Positions 58,601-62,905 of a stretch of 64,000 bases of DNA are shown here, in pieces. Under the pieces are notes generated by a model. That model was not told the origin of the DNA and searched no databases. It was given only the letters and a program-made list of their open reading frames with translations. This DNA comes from Shinisaurus crocodilurus (taxonomy: Eukaryota > Chordata > Lepidosauria > Squamata > Shinisauridae), in contig CM037877.1 in assembly GCA_021292165.1 (NCBI GenBank), positions 112,615,289-112,679,288 of the forward strand, read 5' to 3'. Position 1 is the first letter of the stretch. Each line of letters opens with the position of its first letter. A program made the position numbers and the translations under genes.

Positions 58601-61349
58601 GCCTGGTTATTTTGGGTTTGTCTGCCTGGTCTGTTCTTGTCAAAATCAATTGCAGAGTTTTGAAATAAAAAGGCACACTTGTGCCTAGAATTTATTTAAG
58701 CCATACATCTGAAGTAGCCTTATTTTGTTGGGAAACCCCCCCACTGATTTTAATAGGGACTCATGGAGTCAGCTTTGGGAGTGACTTGGGACTCGTGAGT
58801 CACCATTTTGGACCAAGGACTCGGACTCGAGACTCGGGTCCAAGGACGCGTGACTCAACTCGTGACTCGAGACCAAGGACTCTTCAACATCCCTGCATGA
58901 TACGGAAGCTTATCAGGCAAACTGGTTAACTTTTGTGTAATTATTTGCAAGGTTAAAGTTAACCTTTCCCCCCTTTTTCTTGATATACTTCTATCCCAAC
59001 GCTTCCTCCAAAGAGAGCATGGCGTACATATGGTTTCCAGGCAATCTCCTACCCACAAGGCATACAATGTCGAACCATTCAGACAGAACCAAGGCAACAA
59101 CAAATGACTGAATACAGAATTTGACTTACCCAACTTGAACAAGTTCCAGCAGCCAGTGGATTCGAATTTGCTCAATGCCATTGTGTGGCACAGAAGAAAT
59201 GTAGGCCAGGTTAATTCTTTGGTCTTTACTGAGATCAAACAAATCTGCTCGACTGTGTGGTAGAGGAGGACTGAAAAAAATGAGGGGGGGGGGGAAATAA
59301 TAGCACATGGTATTTACATAGTGTATTTGAGAGTTCAGAGACCTTCCCATATGTATTAGCAATCCTTAAAACATCCCTGTTAGGTAGGCCAGAATTATTA
59401 TCTCCATATGGCAGGGGAGGGGAGAAGCAGCATTGCCCACACACTTTCAAGTTTATGTTTCAAACCGTAAGGGCTAAATATTTATTCTTTTTTTAAAATG
59501 AAAGCAGAGATTCTGAGGAAGCTGAATTCCATACCCAATGCCACATTAGGTGCTTCCATAGGATCCTGGCATTAACACTGAGAGCCAGTGTGGCGTAGTG
59601 GTTAGAGTGTTGGACTGGGACTCAGGAGATCCGGGTTCTAGTCCCTGCTCGGCCATGAAACTCACTGGGTGACTTTAGGCCAGTCACTGACTCTCAGCCT
59701 AACCTACCTCACAGGGTTGTTGTGAGGATAAAACGGAGAGGAGGATTAGGATTATGTACGGTAAGTCACCTTGGGTTCCTTGCAGGAAAAAAGGTGGGGT
59801 ATAAATATAATAAAATAAATAAACATACCCCTGCATGGCTTTTCGGACTGTTTTCTCAAGCTACTATCTCAAATACTAATAATTGTGTCAAGAAATACAC
59901 TACAGCATATATAATGTGTGAGTGGCAAAGCAAATATCTTTTTCAGGCTTTCCCAACCTGGGCCCTCCAGATGTTTGTTGGCTGGGGAAGATGGGAGTTG
60001 TAGTTCAACACATCTGGAGGGCACCAGAGGTTGGGAAAGGGTGACCTGGGAAATTTGTTAGGCAGCATCAAAGGAAGACCCTTTCACAGCTGCTCCACTC
60101 TCCACACAGTCCAAATTACACACTGAAAATGCAAAATGTAGAACCATGTAACACAGAAGTGACTGCATGAAGGAAAAGAGGCGTAAACACCAAAGGATCT
60201 CTTTGGCAAAGCTCCTAGTGTATATCCTTTTTTGGGGACACTTCTTGAAGACAAAGGTGGCCAGGCCAGAGTCCTGAGCTTTATAGGACCAGGTGGTGGA
60301 ATCCCATTGGCCCTTTGTATCACCAACCCCCCCCTAAGCTGGAATTGCATTACCCTCTGGGCATCTGCAGTGGCTGTGAAGCACAGCAGAGAGCAGGCCA
60401 GCTGCTTCTGTCCCTGACAAACTACTAAAGTCGCACAGAGAGTAAGGCGCTAGGGTCCCACTGCCAAAAGCCCTGGTTTGAGAACCTTGGTGCCATACAT
60501 GGTGCACTAGCAACTCATCCTTAGGTTCCTGTAACTGACTCACTGCTTGTTCCTATACATGTATGCCTAGAAGCATGTCCCACTGAAGTCAGTGGGACCT
60601 CTGAGTAAATAAACATACTTAGATTTGGGCAGTCAGTGTAGCACTAAGTAAAATTAGATGTACCCATATGGTACATTCTTTTTAGTATGCCATGCTATGG
60701 GGCTACCTGTTCTGAAACAGGATAGCAACACATCTAGTCTTTCGTATAGCTAAGAGAGAAGTTCCTTTAGGAGGCATTAATGGCTAGAAGATACTGGCTT
60801 AAATGAGCATTGATGGCTTTGGGTGGCTGGTGGCTACTAGCTAGTGTAGGCCACTAGTTGGGGGTTGGAGAGAAACTGTTTGGCAGTTTGAAAATGTAGC
60901 CAGCCAGCAGGGTTTTGCAAGGATTGTGTCTGTATACTGATGCACGATGTTTGCATTAAAGACTAAAACTGCTTGCCTCGGGGCTTATGTGCTCCCTCGT
61001 GCTCAACTTGTAAATCTGTAAACAAGCAGATATCGTTCTCTCTTCACAAGGAAACTCATCTATTAAGAGGCGGATCCTCTGAACTTCCTACCATGAGCCG
61101 TGAAACAACACAATGATTAAACCGCGCGGGGTGTTATTTGTGATCTGCACGGAAGGGCTCCTTCCGATCCTTGACAAATAGACTTAATATTATATTCATT
61201 TCTTACCAATATCCTGTGCTTTTCCAGAAGTGTTTCAACTCTCCTTCTGTCTGTGAGATGTCCACATTTATAAAGAAAGCCCCCAAGGTCACTTTCATTA
61301 TTAGGCCCAGTAATGCTGCCACAAGGCTCCATGTCTTGTGGGACCTCAT
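8128..61349 (-). CDS. IDUA: alpha-L-iduronidase (exons 1-7 of a longer gene)
   Basis: Lysosomal glycoside hydrolase (GH39) that removes terminal alpha-L-iduronic acid from dermatan and heparan sulfate. Joined exons: 61349-61207, 59270-59130, 18820-18738, 14839-14732, 13897-13802, 9308-9106 and 8307-8128. They give 318 codons with no stop, all junctions AG/GT, and intron phases 2,2,1,1,1,0. Landmarks: an N-terminal hydrophobic signal peptide; FWKSTGYC at the exon 1/2 joint; HWLLEL; YNFTNLD with a conserved N-glycosylation site; [25 protein letters not shown], whose Glu (about residue 176) corresponds to the human acid/base E182; [20 protein letters not shown]; and [11 protein letters not shown], whose Glu (about residue 293) corresponds to nucleophile E299. 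The human protein is about 653 residues, so about half is present. The C-terminal half (exon 8 onward) was searched for by eye to the left edge and not found. SLC26A1 lies antisense in intron 2. Confidence 0.97.
8522..8598. repeat. (AAC)n(ATT)n compound microsatellite
   Basis: AAC units at 8523-8560 followed by ATT units to 8597, in IDUA intron 6. Explains the poly-Asn/poly-Tyr pseudo-ORF. Confidence 0.97.
9106..9308 (-). CDS. IDUA: IDUA coding exon 6
   Basis: 203 bases, phase 1 in and phase 0 out. Encodes [51 protein letters not shown] and HKK. Acceptor is GCTCCTAG. The donor reads AAG/GTCAGC, a weak but valid GT donor. The human counterpart is [13 protein letters not shown] through GVRLDYISLHRK. 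Confidence 0.96.
9556..9626 (+). repeat. LINE/SINE 3' tail fragment
   Basis: TAAACCGCTTTGGGTGCC, then AAAGGCGGTATAGAAATG and an AAAT tail. Similar tails occur at 25315-25345 and 62345-62390. Confidence 0.6.
9728..9865. repeat. interspersed repeat of unknown class
   Basis: AGGGCAGCGGTGTTAGTC through TAAGCTTTTGTGG and CCCACTTCATCAGATGCAG. I recall this as a dispersed amniote repeat but cannot assign a family. Confidence 0.45.
10229..10315. repeat. palindromic MITE, family B
   Basis: Ends GGGTTGGATCTGGAT and ATCTGGATCCAACCC, arms meeting at CCATTGATTTCAATGG. Second copy at 19924-20033. Confidence 0.75.
10654..10778. repeat. palindromic MITE, family C
   Basis: CAGGGGTGGCCCTCCAGATG mirrored by CATCTGGAGGGCC and CCCACCCCTG, with CAACTCCCATCA / GGGAGTTG inside. 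Foldback without coding sequence. Confidence 0.8.
11030..11781. repeat. GC-rich repeat block flanked by inverted arms
   Basis: A 40-base arm at 11030-11068 (AATGTAAATGACGTTGCGC, CTGCTGTAAACT) recurs inverted at 11742-11781. The core 11105-11500 is very GC-rich with (CG)n at 11298-11315 and ends TAGCGCCGGCCCTG, resembling a dispersed vertebrate repeat and not a promoter island. Long ORFs on both strands are compositional. Confidence 0.6.
11892..12117. repeat. Tc1/mariner-type MITE
   Basis: Inverted ends CAGTCATGCCTTGGATT and AATCCAAGGTATTACTG, with TA on both sides (11890-11891 and 12118-12119). 226 bases, non-coding. Confidence 0.75.
12396..12515. repeat. palindromic repeat, family C
   Basis: CCCTCAAGATGTTTTGGACT, GGCCATGCTGGCTGGGA and CAGTCCAACAGATGATC follow the family C layout. 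Confidence 0.65.
12996..13216 (+). repeat. MIR-like SINE, deleted in the tRNA head
   Basis: CCAGTGTTGGACTGGGACTC lacks most of the box A region but keeps GGGTTCTAGTCCCCGC, the core and the AAAT tail. Confidence 0.82.
13343..13454 (+). repeat. 5S rRNA-derived sequence (head of a composite SINE)
   Basis: Nearly full-length match to vertebrate 5S rRNA: CATACCACCCTGAACATGCC, GGAAGCTAAACAGGGTC, TTAGTACTTGGATGGG and GGTGCTGTAGGG. Several CpG-to-TpG/CpA changes. It is directly abutted by a tRNA-derived SINE, so it is a retroposed unit and not a 5S array gene. Confidence 0.75.
13455..13652 (+). repeat. tRNA-derived SINE (AGCTCAGT type)
   Basis: Box A-like CATAGCTCAGTG, box B GGTTCGATCCC, then GCTGCCAGTCAGTGTCGACA and ATAAGGCAGCTTCCTATG. 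Another copy at 17189-17382 has no 5S head. Confidence 0.8.
13802..13897 (-). CDS. IDUA: IDUA coding exon 5 (acid/base glutamate)
   Basis: 96 bases with a CTTTCCAG acceptor and a GTAAGC donor. Encodes [10 protein letters not shown], then [18 protein letters not shown]. The WNEPD glutamate is the catalytic proton donor of the family (human E182). This is the most conserved stretch of the gene in the window. Confidence 0.97.
14112..14450 (+). repeat. hAT-like MITE, family D
   Basis: TCAGCCCGAGGGCCAGATTT through AGCTCTTACTGCC, GAGAGGCATTTCAAC and GGTTCTGCACCCCTG. Homologous along its length to 4612-4945 and 55864-56139. Confidence 0.7.
14732..14839 (-). CDS. IDUA: IDUA coding exon 4
   Basis: 108 bases with a CTAAG acceptor and a GTGAGT donor. 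Encodes [18 protein letters not shown], then [17 protein letters not shown], matching the human MGSASGHFTDFEDKQQV and LARRYIG. Phase 1 at both ends. Confidence 0.96.
15006..15545 (-). mobile_element. CR1 LINE 3' end
   Basis: Read on the minus strand it runs to the CR1 end TTCTATGATTCTATGAT, passing GGTCCCTTCCAACTCTACT-type sequence and a conserved coding-end/3' UTR block. 5'-truncated, with no RT domain. Confidence 0.9.
15885..15973. repeat. palindromic MITE, family F
   Basis: GCAATCCTATACACACTTAC, GGGAGTAAGCTCCACTGAAC and ACTTACTTCTAAGTAGACAC, ending ATAGGATTGC. Related fragments at 23092-23166, 39970-40060, 45884-45938 and 61735-61870. Confidence 0.7.
16149..16950. repeat. foldback MITE, family E, split at its centre
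   Basis: The left arm (16149-16323) begins GACCGGGTTCGCAGGATTA, contains GAGCCATGGTGGCTCATTTT and ends in AAACCACCCTGAAACC. The right arm (16758-16950) is its inverted copy, ending in TTTTCCCTCTGTGATCACAA. A hAT MITE sits at the hinge. Intact relative at 53230-53579. Confidence 0.78.
16324..16757. mobile_element. hAT MITE (CAGTGATGGCG type)
   Basis: Ends CAGTGATGGCGAACCTACGG and GGTTTGCCATCACTG, with an exact 8-base target duplication CCCTAGAA (16316-16323 and 16758-16765). 434 bases, no transposase. Highly similar to 31976-32410. The termini recall the OposCharlie/hAT group; that assignment is from memory. Confidence 0.92.
17189..17382 (+). repeat. tRNA-derived SINE
   Basis: GTGTAGTTCATTGGAAGAG, CATGCTTTGCATGCAGAAG, CTGCCAGTCAGTGTCAACA and TATAAGGCAACTTCCTGTG. 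A weaker relative may lie at 17845-18020. Confidence 0.78.
17383..18737. other. IDUA intron 3 sequence next to exon 3
   Basis: Poly-T runs near 17566-17640 and a possible decayed SINE at 17845-18020. Otherwise nothing recognised. Confidence 0.45.
18738..18820 (-). CDS. IDUA: IDUA coding exon 3
   Basis: 83 bases read as [20 protein letters not shown] and then WENKLHP, matching the human LSYNFTHLDGYLDLL region. It contains a conserved NFT sequon. Acceptor is TTCTTCAG. The donor is GTTAAT, which is weaker than consensus. It is not visible as a long open frame, but phases fit exons 2 and 4 exactly. Confidence 0.93.
19435..19607 (-). repeat. composite SINE: 5S rRNA head, CR1 tail
   Basis: On the minus strand: GTGGCTCACGCTGGTTCAGC, then GGAAAGCTAAGCAGGGTC, TTATTACTTGGATGGGAGAC (5S internal promoter region), then CCTGTATTGAGCAGGG, TTGGACTCAATAGCCTTG and CTTCCAACTCTGTGATC (CR1 3' end). 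Same structure as 56488-56655 on the plus strand. Confidence 0.82.
19924..20033. repeat. palindromic MITE, family B
   Basis: GGGTTAAATCCAGACTTAGT mirrored by ACCAAGTCTAGATCCAACCC. Homologous to 10229-10315. Confidence 0.7.
20470..20990 (-). pseudogene. LINE ORF2 C-terminal remnant
   Basis: Minus-strand reading gives an interrupted frame with [26 protein letters not shown] and [14 protein letters not shown]. This is the Cys/His pattern found after the RT domain in non-L1 LINEs. One in-frame stop is visible at the SSE/LDRRY junction. 5'-truncated. Confidence 0.55.
20991..23090. other. intron 2 sequence, no gene seen
   Basis: Contains no recognised exon, RNA gene or clear repeat. Short open frames near 21367-22417 show no family resemblance. 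Confidence 0.45.
23255..23768 (+). mobile_element. CR1-like LINE 3' UTR fragment
   Basis: Contains GGGATGCTGCACAAAGTGG, GGCTTTAAAAGAGGATTAGA, GGACTAGATGGACCCTTGG, GATCCAGCATGGCTCTTC and GTCCCTTCCAGCCCTTTGAT: CR1-type 3' phrases in plus orientation. Confidence 0.65.
23770..23902. repeat. palindromic MITE, family A
   Basis: ATGCAATCCTATGCATGGTT, CCCAGCATTCCCCAGCCAGC and the mirrored half ending AGGATTGTACCC. Confidence 0.8.
24411..24968 (+). mobile_element. non-autonomous Helitron
   Basis: Begins TCTATAATAGTAAAAGAGG after host A (24410). Ends with an imperfect hairpin ACCCATGCAAAGCCGGGT (24940-24957), then TTTGCTAG before host T (24969). The 5'-TC start, the 3' hairpin, the CTAG end and insertion between A and T are the Helitron hallmarks. 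A (GT)n lies at 24431-24469. No Rep/helicase coding. Confidence 0.75.
25442..25609. repeat. Tc1/mariner-type MITE
   Basis: CAGTATTTTTCCATGTATAA mirrored by TTATAGACGGAAAAATACGG, flanked by TA (25440-25441 and 25610-25611). GTCTTATACA motifs repeat inside. Confidence 0.7.
25620..26845. other. intron 2 sequence, no gene seen
   Basis: A (CAT)n patch near 26426-26438 and T-rich sequence near 26700-26850. Nothing else recognised. Confidence 0.45.
26850..27060 (-). repeat. LINE 3' tail, reverse orientation
   Basis: TTATTTATTTAATACATTC, CCAATAGCCAAAGCTCTCTG and TAAAACCATAAAATGCAATA. The complement gives a GGCTATTGGACGGTATAAG-type LINE/SINE end. Confidence 0.6.
27480..30480 (+). pseudogene. decayed non-L1 LINE (APE-type, RT remnant)
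   Basis: Segments in order: an ORF1-like stretch (27480-27896); the linker motif [12 protein letters not shown] near 28160; RT blocks [75 protein letters not shown]; then a Cys-rich C-terminal piece near 30210-30290 ([18 protein letters not shown]). The endonuclease is missing or lost between about 27900 and 28120. Stops or frameshifts at about 28951 and 29172 and a YADR in place of YADD make it inactive. Clade is uncertain (CR1/L2/Rex-like). Confidence 0.75.
30571..33497 (-). pseudogene. RTE LINE ORF2, linker and reverse transcriptase
   Basis: Blocks: [47 protein letters not shown] then the hAT insertion (31976-32410), then [54 protein letters not shown] (catalytic YADD intact), LGSYL and CPHCGKLC. 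Apart from one stop near 33445 and the insertions the frame is open, so the copy was young when interrupted. Confidence 0.85.
31976..32410. mobile_element. hAT MITE inside the RTE LINE
   Basis: Ends CAGTGATGGCGAACCTATGG and GGTTCGCCATCACTG with exact 8-base duplications CTCTAGAG (31968-31975, 32411-32418). 435 bases. Removing it and one duplication rejoins the RT frame. Very similar to 16324-16757. Confidence 0.94.
33498..34010 (+). repeat. copia-type 5' LTR
   Basis: TGTTAGG...CTCACA ends, TATA-like GTATAAAGC at 33721-33729, and polyadenylation signal AATAAA at 33895-33900. Same sequence as 37914-38425 apart from a one-base difference in CCCAGGG/CCCGGG. Confidence 0.93.
34011..34028 (+). promoter_or_regulatory. 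primer binding site, initiator tRNA-Met anticodon arm
   Basis: GGTTATGGGCCCAG (34014-34027), one to three bases after the LTR, is complementary to CUGGGCCCAUAACC in the anticodon arm of eukaryotic initiator tRNA-Met. Drosophila copia is known to prime from this internal region using a tRNA half. Confidence 0.8.
37914..38425 (+). repeat. copia-type 3' LTR
   Basis: Near-identical partner of 33498-34010, directly preceded by the polypurine tract. Confidence 0.93.
38426..39135 (-). pseudogene. RTE LINE ORF2, endonuclease domain
   Basis: [39 protein letters not shown] and [12 protein letters not shown] are the APE endonuclease motifs, with catalytic Glu, Asp/Asn and His all present. The frame runs into the copia LTR at 38425. 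The ORF resumes at 33497, where a single TGA stands in the conserved TDH-R position. Confidence 0.85.
39877..39967 (-). repeat. MIR-like SINE 3' fragment
   Basis: Complement of the shared tail: TTTATACCCCGCCTTTTTTC, CAAGGAACCCAAGGCGGC and CATAATCCTCCTCC. Confidence 0.75.
40121..40265. repeat. family A MITE, rearranged
   Basis: Two right halves in the same direction (40136-40171 and 40205-40265), each with GGAATGCTGGGAA-GTAGGACTT, the second ending ATAGGATTGCACCC. Confidence 0.6.
41349..41483 (+). pseudogene. U1 snRNA retrocopy, 3' truncated
   Basis: Starts exactly at the U1 5' end (ATACTTACCTGGCAGGGG) and stays colinear with vertebrate U1 without indels through the Sm site (AATTTGTGG) to U1 base 135. 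Substitutions include GATACC to GACACC and GGCGAGG to GATGAGG. Stem-loop 4 is missing; the next base is L1 sequence. Confidence 0.93.
41484..42250 (+). pseudogene. L1 ORF2 C-terminus and 3' UTR
   Basis: In-frame stretch to a TGA near 42115 with [30 protein letters not shown] and FWREVF, the Cys-rich C-terminal region of vertebrate L1 ORF2p, followed by a T-rich 3' UTR. Open apart from truncation, so a fairly recent copy. Confidence 0.85.
42260..42317 (+). repeat. A-rich and (AAT)n tail
   Basis: AATAAATAAAATATTAAAT followed by AAT units, at the 3' end of the L1 chimera. Confidence 0.95.
42770..42925. repeat. imperfect foldback element
   Basis: CTGAAATGCTCGTTTCCAGA and AGCTCAGCAGAGCTCCC are mirrored about 42851-42857 by GGGAGCTCAGCTGACCT and TCTGGAAACAAGCATTTCAG. 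AGCAACC and GGTTGCT flank the arms. Confidence 0.7.
43262..43395 (-). repeat. MIR-like SINE 3' half
   Basis: Complement of the SINE core and tail: TTTATACCCCGCCTTTTTTC, AACAACCCTGTGAGGTAGGT, TAGGCTGAGAG. Confidence 0.8.
43400..46390. other. intron 2 sequence, no gene seen
   Basis: A diffuse LINE-like tail at 44880-44945 (TCGTAAGCCACCTAAAGC) and a family F fragment at 45884-45938. No exon recognised. Open frames such as 43748-44032 and 44502-44735 resemble no family. Confidence 0.45.
46400..46515 (+). repeat. family D hAT-like fragment
   Basis: GGGAATGGGCGTGGCCACC, GAGGGCTGGATTTCGCC and GGTTCAACACCCCTG match the right end of the family. Confidence 0.65.
47186..47305 (-). repeat. LINE/SINE 3' tail, reverse
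   Basis: TTATTTATTTGCAGCATTT, ACCCCGCTCTTCAGCC and AGTCGCTTACAAAGATTA. Paired with the copy at 63527-63660. Confidence 0.6.
47310..48484. other. upstream region of SLC26A1
   Basis: (GT)n near 47399-47411 and a LINE-like tail at 48297-48355. A non-coding first exon or promoter of SLC26A1 may lie here or farther upstream, but I cannot point to one. Confidence 0.4.
48508..49113 (+). CDS. SLC26A1: SLC26A1 first coding exon
   Basis: 606 bases (202 codons) from ATG 48508 to GTTTATCAG, followed by a GTAACA donor. An acceptor-like AG at 48483-48484 suggests the exon begins at 48485 with a short 5' UTR. The N-terminal 45 residues are poorly conserved, so a downstream Met at 48565 is an alternative start. 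Two sequons (NVT, NFT) lie in the extracellular loop near residues 170-176. Confidence 0.92.
48508..51753 (+). CDS. SLC26A1: sulfate anion transporter 1 (frame broken by one base)
   Basis: SLC26/SulP anion exchanger (sulfate, oxalate, bicarbonate) of epithelial membranes. Coding exons 48508-49113 and 50277-51753 would give about 693 residues if the apparent extra base near 50340 is discounted (human 701). Exon 1 carries the SulP signature stretch [20 protein letters not shown] and [18 protein letters not shown]. Exon 2 carries the rest of the transmembrane core ([31 protein letters not shown]) and a C-terminal STAS domain ([19 protein letters not shown]). It ends with TAG at 51753. The frame changes at about 50340: YLSEPVLD is in one frame and [11 protein letters not shown] in the next. 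It lies antisense inside IDUA intron 2, as in mammals. Paralogue SLC26A2 is less likely given the position and the [12 protein letters not shown] block. Confidence 0.93.
49114..50276 (+). other. SLC26A1 intron
   Basis: 1163 bases, GTAACA to TTACAG. No recognised repeat. Confidence 0.85.
50277..51753 (+). CDS. SLC26A1: SLC26A1 second coding exon with 1-bp frame disruption
   Basis: Acceptor TTTTCTTACAG, then [20 protein letters not shown] in the frame set by the previous exon. At about 50340 homology jumps to the next frame ([14 protein letters not shown]) and continues open to 51753. The exon is 1477 bases, one more than a multiple of three. Codon-level conservation is strong on both sides. 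Confidence 0.9.
52004..52839. repeat. family A MITE interrupted by a solo LTR
   Basis: The left part (52004-52112) runs from GGCACAATCCTATGCATGC to CTTTTTTCTGTC. The right end (52813-52839) is TGTCTAAGTATGCATAGG and ATTGTGCC. The intervening 700 bases are an LTR. Confidence 0.85.
52113..52812 (-). mobile_element. solo LTR, ERV-like
   Basis: 700 bases with ends TGTTGCC...TCCAACA and 4-base duplications TGTC (52109-52112, 52813-52816). On the minus strand a TATA box (TATAAA, 52296-52291) is followed about 75 bases later by a polyadenylation signal (AAATAAAG, 52220-52213), giving a U3/R/U5 order. The 4-base duplication and short R suggest a class I (gamma-like) retrovirus; other LTR groups are possible. 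No internal coding. Confidence 0.8.
53096..53712 (-). mobile_element. family D hAT-like element with nested foldback
   Basis: Ends CAGGGGTGTTGAACCTGAG and GGTTTGACATCCCTG. 8-base duplications CACTAAAC/CTCTAAAC (53088-53095, 53713-53720). The family D body is in reverse orientation, split by 53230-53579. Confidence 0.78.
53230..53579. repeat. foldback MITE, family E (intact)
   Basis: 350-base near-complete palindrome. GGCCAGGTTCGCACAATCAT mirrors ATAATCCTGCAAACCTGGCC; inner pairs GAAGCCATGCTGGCTTCTTT, GGGTGGCTTCGAAACCACC / GTTTCAAAGCCACC. Same family as 16149-16950. Confidence 0.85.
54500..54634. repeat. palindromic MITE, family A
   Basis: GGGTGCAATCCAATGCATG to ATAGGATTTGCACCC with both GACAGAAAAAGGTCCT and ACATTTTTTCTGTCT arms. 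Confidence 0.85.
55640..55671. repeat. (AC)n microsatellite
   Basis: About 16 AC units. Accounts for the poly-HT pseudo-ORF. Confidence 0.97.
55864..56139 (+). mobile_element. family D hAT-like MITE
   Basis: CAGGGATGTTGAACCCCTTT to GAGCTCCTGCAATTTTG, flanked by ATGTAGTC (55856-55863) and ACGTAGTC (56140-56147), one mismatch. Contains AGCTCTTACTGCC and GGAGAGGCATTTCAACC. Confidence 0.78.
56488..56655 (+). repeat. composite SINE: 5S rRNA head, CR1 tail
   Basis: GTGGCTCACGCTGGCTCAGC, GGAAAGCTAAGCAGGGTCAG, TTATTACTTGGATGGGAGAC, then CCTGCATTGAGCAGGGGTTG, CCTTCCAACTCTATAATC. Matches 19435-19607 throughout, including the 5S/CR1 junction at CCCCTCCTC. Confidence 0.83.
57366..57485. repeat. palindromic repeat, family C
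   Basis: CACTCCAGATGTTGTTAGGA, CAACTCCCATCAGCCCCAGC and AGTGTCTGGAAGGCC. Confidence 0.6.
58319..58895. mobile_element. hAT element made of GACTCG-like repeats
   Basis: Ends CAGGGATGGGGACTCGGG and TCTTCAACATCCCTG. Exact 8-base duplications CATGATAC (58311-58318, 58896-58903). The outer thirds (58325-58445, 58770-58890) are packed with GACTCG/CGAGTC and GGGACTCGAG-type units; the middle is ordinary sequence. 577 bases, no coding. Confidence 0.88.
59130..59270 (-). CDS. IDUA: IDUA coding exon 2
   Basis: 141 bases with a TTTTTTCAG acceptor and a GTAAGT donor. The first base completes the Cys codon begun in exon 1. Encodes [24 protein letters not shown] and [12 protein letters not shown], matching the human PPLPHSQAD and THWLLELV blocks of the GH39 barrel. 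Ends in phase 2, and intron 2 then runs about 40 kb. Confidence 0.95.
59581..59825 (+). repeat. MIR-like SINE
   Basis: Full-length copy: AGCCAGTGTGGCGTAGTGG, GGGTTCTAGTCCCTGC, CACAGGGTTGTTGTGAGG and tail GGTGGGGTATAAATAT. In IDUA intron 1. Confidence 0.88.
59948..60038. repeat. short palindromic repeat, family C
   Basis: CTTTCCCAACCTGGGCCCTC mirrored by AGGGCACCAGAGGTTGGGAA; CATCTGGAGGGC / CCCTCCAGATG inside. Confidence 0.75.
60040..61206. other. IDUA intron 1 remainder
   Basis: A family F-like fragment at 60560-60640. No other repeat or exon recognised. Confidence 0.5.
61207..61349 (-). CDS. IDUA: IDUA coding exon 1 (signal peptide)
   Basis: 143 bases encoding the start, a hydrophobic signal segment and the first conserved block, ending FWKSTGY plus two bases of a Cys codon, followed by a GTAAGA donor. 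The ATG at 61349 was chosen because it gives 47 codons to the splice, close to the human exon 1 length, with the basic n-region MRSHK ahead of the hydrophobic core. An in-frame ATG at 61391 would add 14 residues and cannot be excluded. Confidence 0.88.
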
Positions 61350-62539
61350 AAGATTCAGATACAGAATAATACCCCCCAACAAGTCCGACATGCTAACACC
61401 ATTCCTTCCTGTGCTTTCAAAACCACTCGCGGGCAGGTTCTATGCCTCACGCGGGGGGGGGGGGCGTTGATATCCTATCGCGTACCTGCTCCTTCTTGCT
61501 GCCTTAGTACATCATTTCGTCCTTTTGGTCTGTGGTACGCAGTCTACATGAACGGACGGACCTTAGAAACACAGCCTGCTGCGATGTTGCCCCAAAGTTG
61601 CAATTCAGGTATTAAATCCACCCCTCTTCTTAACAGAAGATGGTCGTTCTTGTTTTACTTCCTGCTTTCCCCCCCTACTGCGGACAATATGGGAACTTGC
61701 GGTCTCCCGGTATGAAAATCGAGCAGTCCCACTCAGTCAGTGCACTTTTACTAGACAAGTACCAGTTTGATGGGATTTACTCGCAAGTATAGTTGCACTT
61801 ATGTGGGAAGGAGCCCCAATGAGCTCAGCGGGACTTATTTCCGAGAAAATATGTGTAGGATCGTGCTGGGAAAGGGACGCAGGTTGCAGCTGTAACTTTG
61901 AAGGAATTTCCTTTAGGGCGCAATCCTATCAGCATGTTTAGACAGAAAAAAAGGCCTACAACTCCCAGCATGCCCCAGCCAGCAAAACTGTAGGACATTT
62001 CTGTCTAAGCATGCATAGGATTGCGCCTTCAAACTCCATGAGATTTTCCAAGAGAGGCGCGATTCTATGCGTGTTTACTTGTGAGCAAGTGAACTTGCAG
62101 GATCAGAATGCGCGACAAGCAGCTGGCTTGTATGCACACGCACGTTTCAATCTGCAATCTTATGGACATTATGAAGTAAGCCCCGCTGAACACAGGATTT
62201 ACTTTTGAATAAACAGGATCCTGGGCGGTAAGACTAAGGCTGCAGCAATCCTAAACACACTTATTAGGGAGGAGCAAATCCTATTGAATTTATATTATAC
62301 GATGTTTCATGTTGCATTTTATATATTTAATTTTTGTGAATCGTTCAAAGAACTTTGGCTATTGGGCGGTATAGAAATGTAATAAAAAGTGGGATTTATC
62401 TCCAAGAAAACATGTAGCGGATCACTTTGCAGTAGCCCCTTGCCTCGCCCACTTTAGCCTCGGGTCTACTTGAACTCCTGACAGCAATCTTCCCTTTACG
62501 GCTGGTTTGTTTTCAAAACGACAGAAGACATCGATTTCC
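61350..62539. other. region between IDUA and the right-hand promoter
   Basis: Starts with the probable IDUA 5' UTR/promoter (no TATA seen; G-run at 61453-61464). Then come family F-type fragments (61735-61870, 62040-62300), a family A copy (61916-62028) and a LINE tail (62345-62390). Confidence 0.5.
61916..62028. repeat. palindromic MITE, family A
   Basis: GGGCGCAATCCTATCAGCAT to GCATAGGATTGCGCC, with a deletion in the right arm. Confidence 0.8.
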
Positions 62540-62905
62540 CTTTTCCTGGTCGACCAATCAGTTACTTGCACCACCCACTCCCTTTACACGCTCTGGTTCT
62601 TTTCCAATTGAGGCGCAAGATGGTGCTTTTCGTGAGGAGCGAGGATAAGGGCGCCCCCCCCCCCGCCGCCGCCGTCTTCTGTTCAATTGGTTCGCTACAT
62701 CGACAGCAGCCTGAAGTGATCCGTGATTGGCTGGCTCTCTGGCCAACCAGGAGGCGCTCCGGCATAGTGTGGCATTATGGTATTTTGGTTCTTTTCTGGG
62801 TTTGAATTTTGGCGGCGAACAAGGCCGGAGTCGTTATTTGGGATTCTTTCCTTGTGACTTTTCGTTTTCTCGAGATTGGTGGCCACGGCCTTCTCTCGGT
62901 TCAAG
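62540..62905 (+). promoter_or_regulatory. GC-rich, CCAAT-rich candidate promoter
   Basis: CCAAT at 62554-62558, inverted CCAAT (ATTGG) at 62686-62690 and 62726-62730, a C-rich run near 62652-62670, and TTTTGGCGGCGAAC at 62807-62820 resembling an E2F site. No TATA box. This pattern is usual for TATA-less housekeeping or cell-cycle promoters. It probably drives the plus-strand exon at 62906; the IDUA start is 1.5 kb away on the other strand. Confidence 0.4.
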
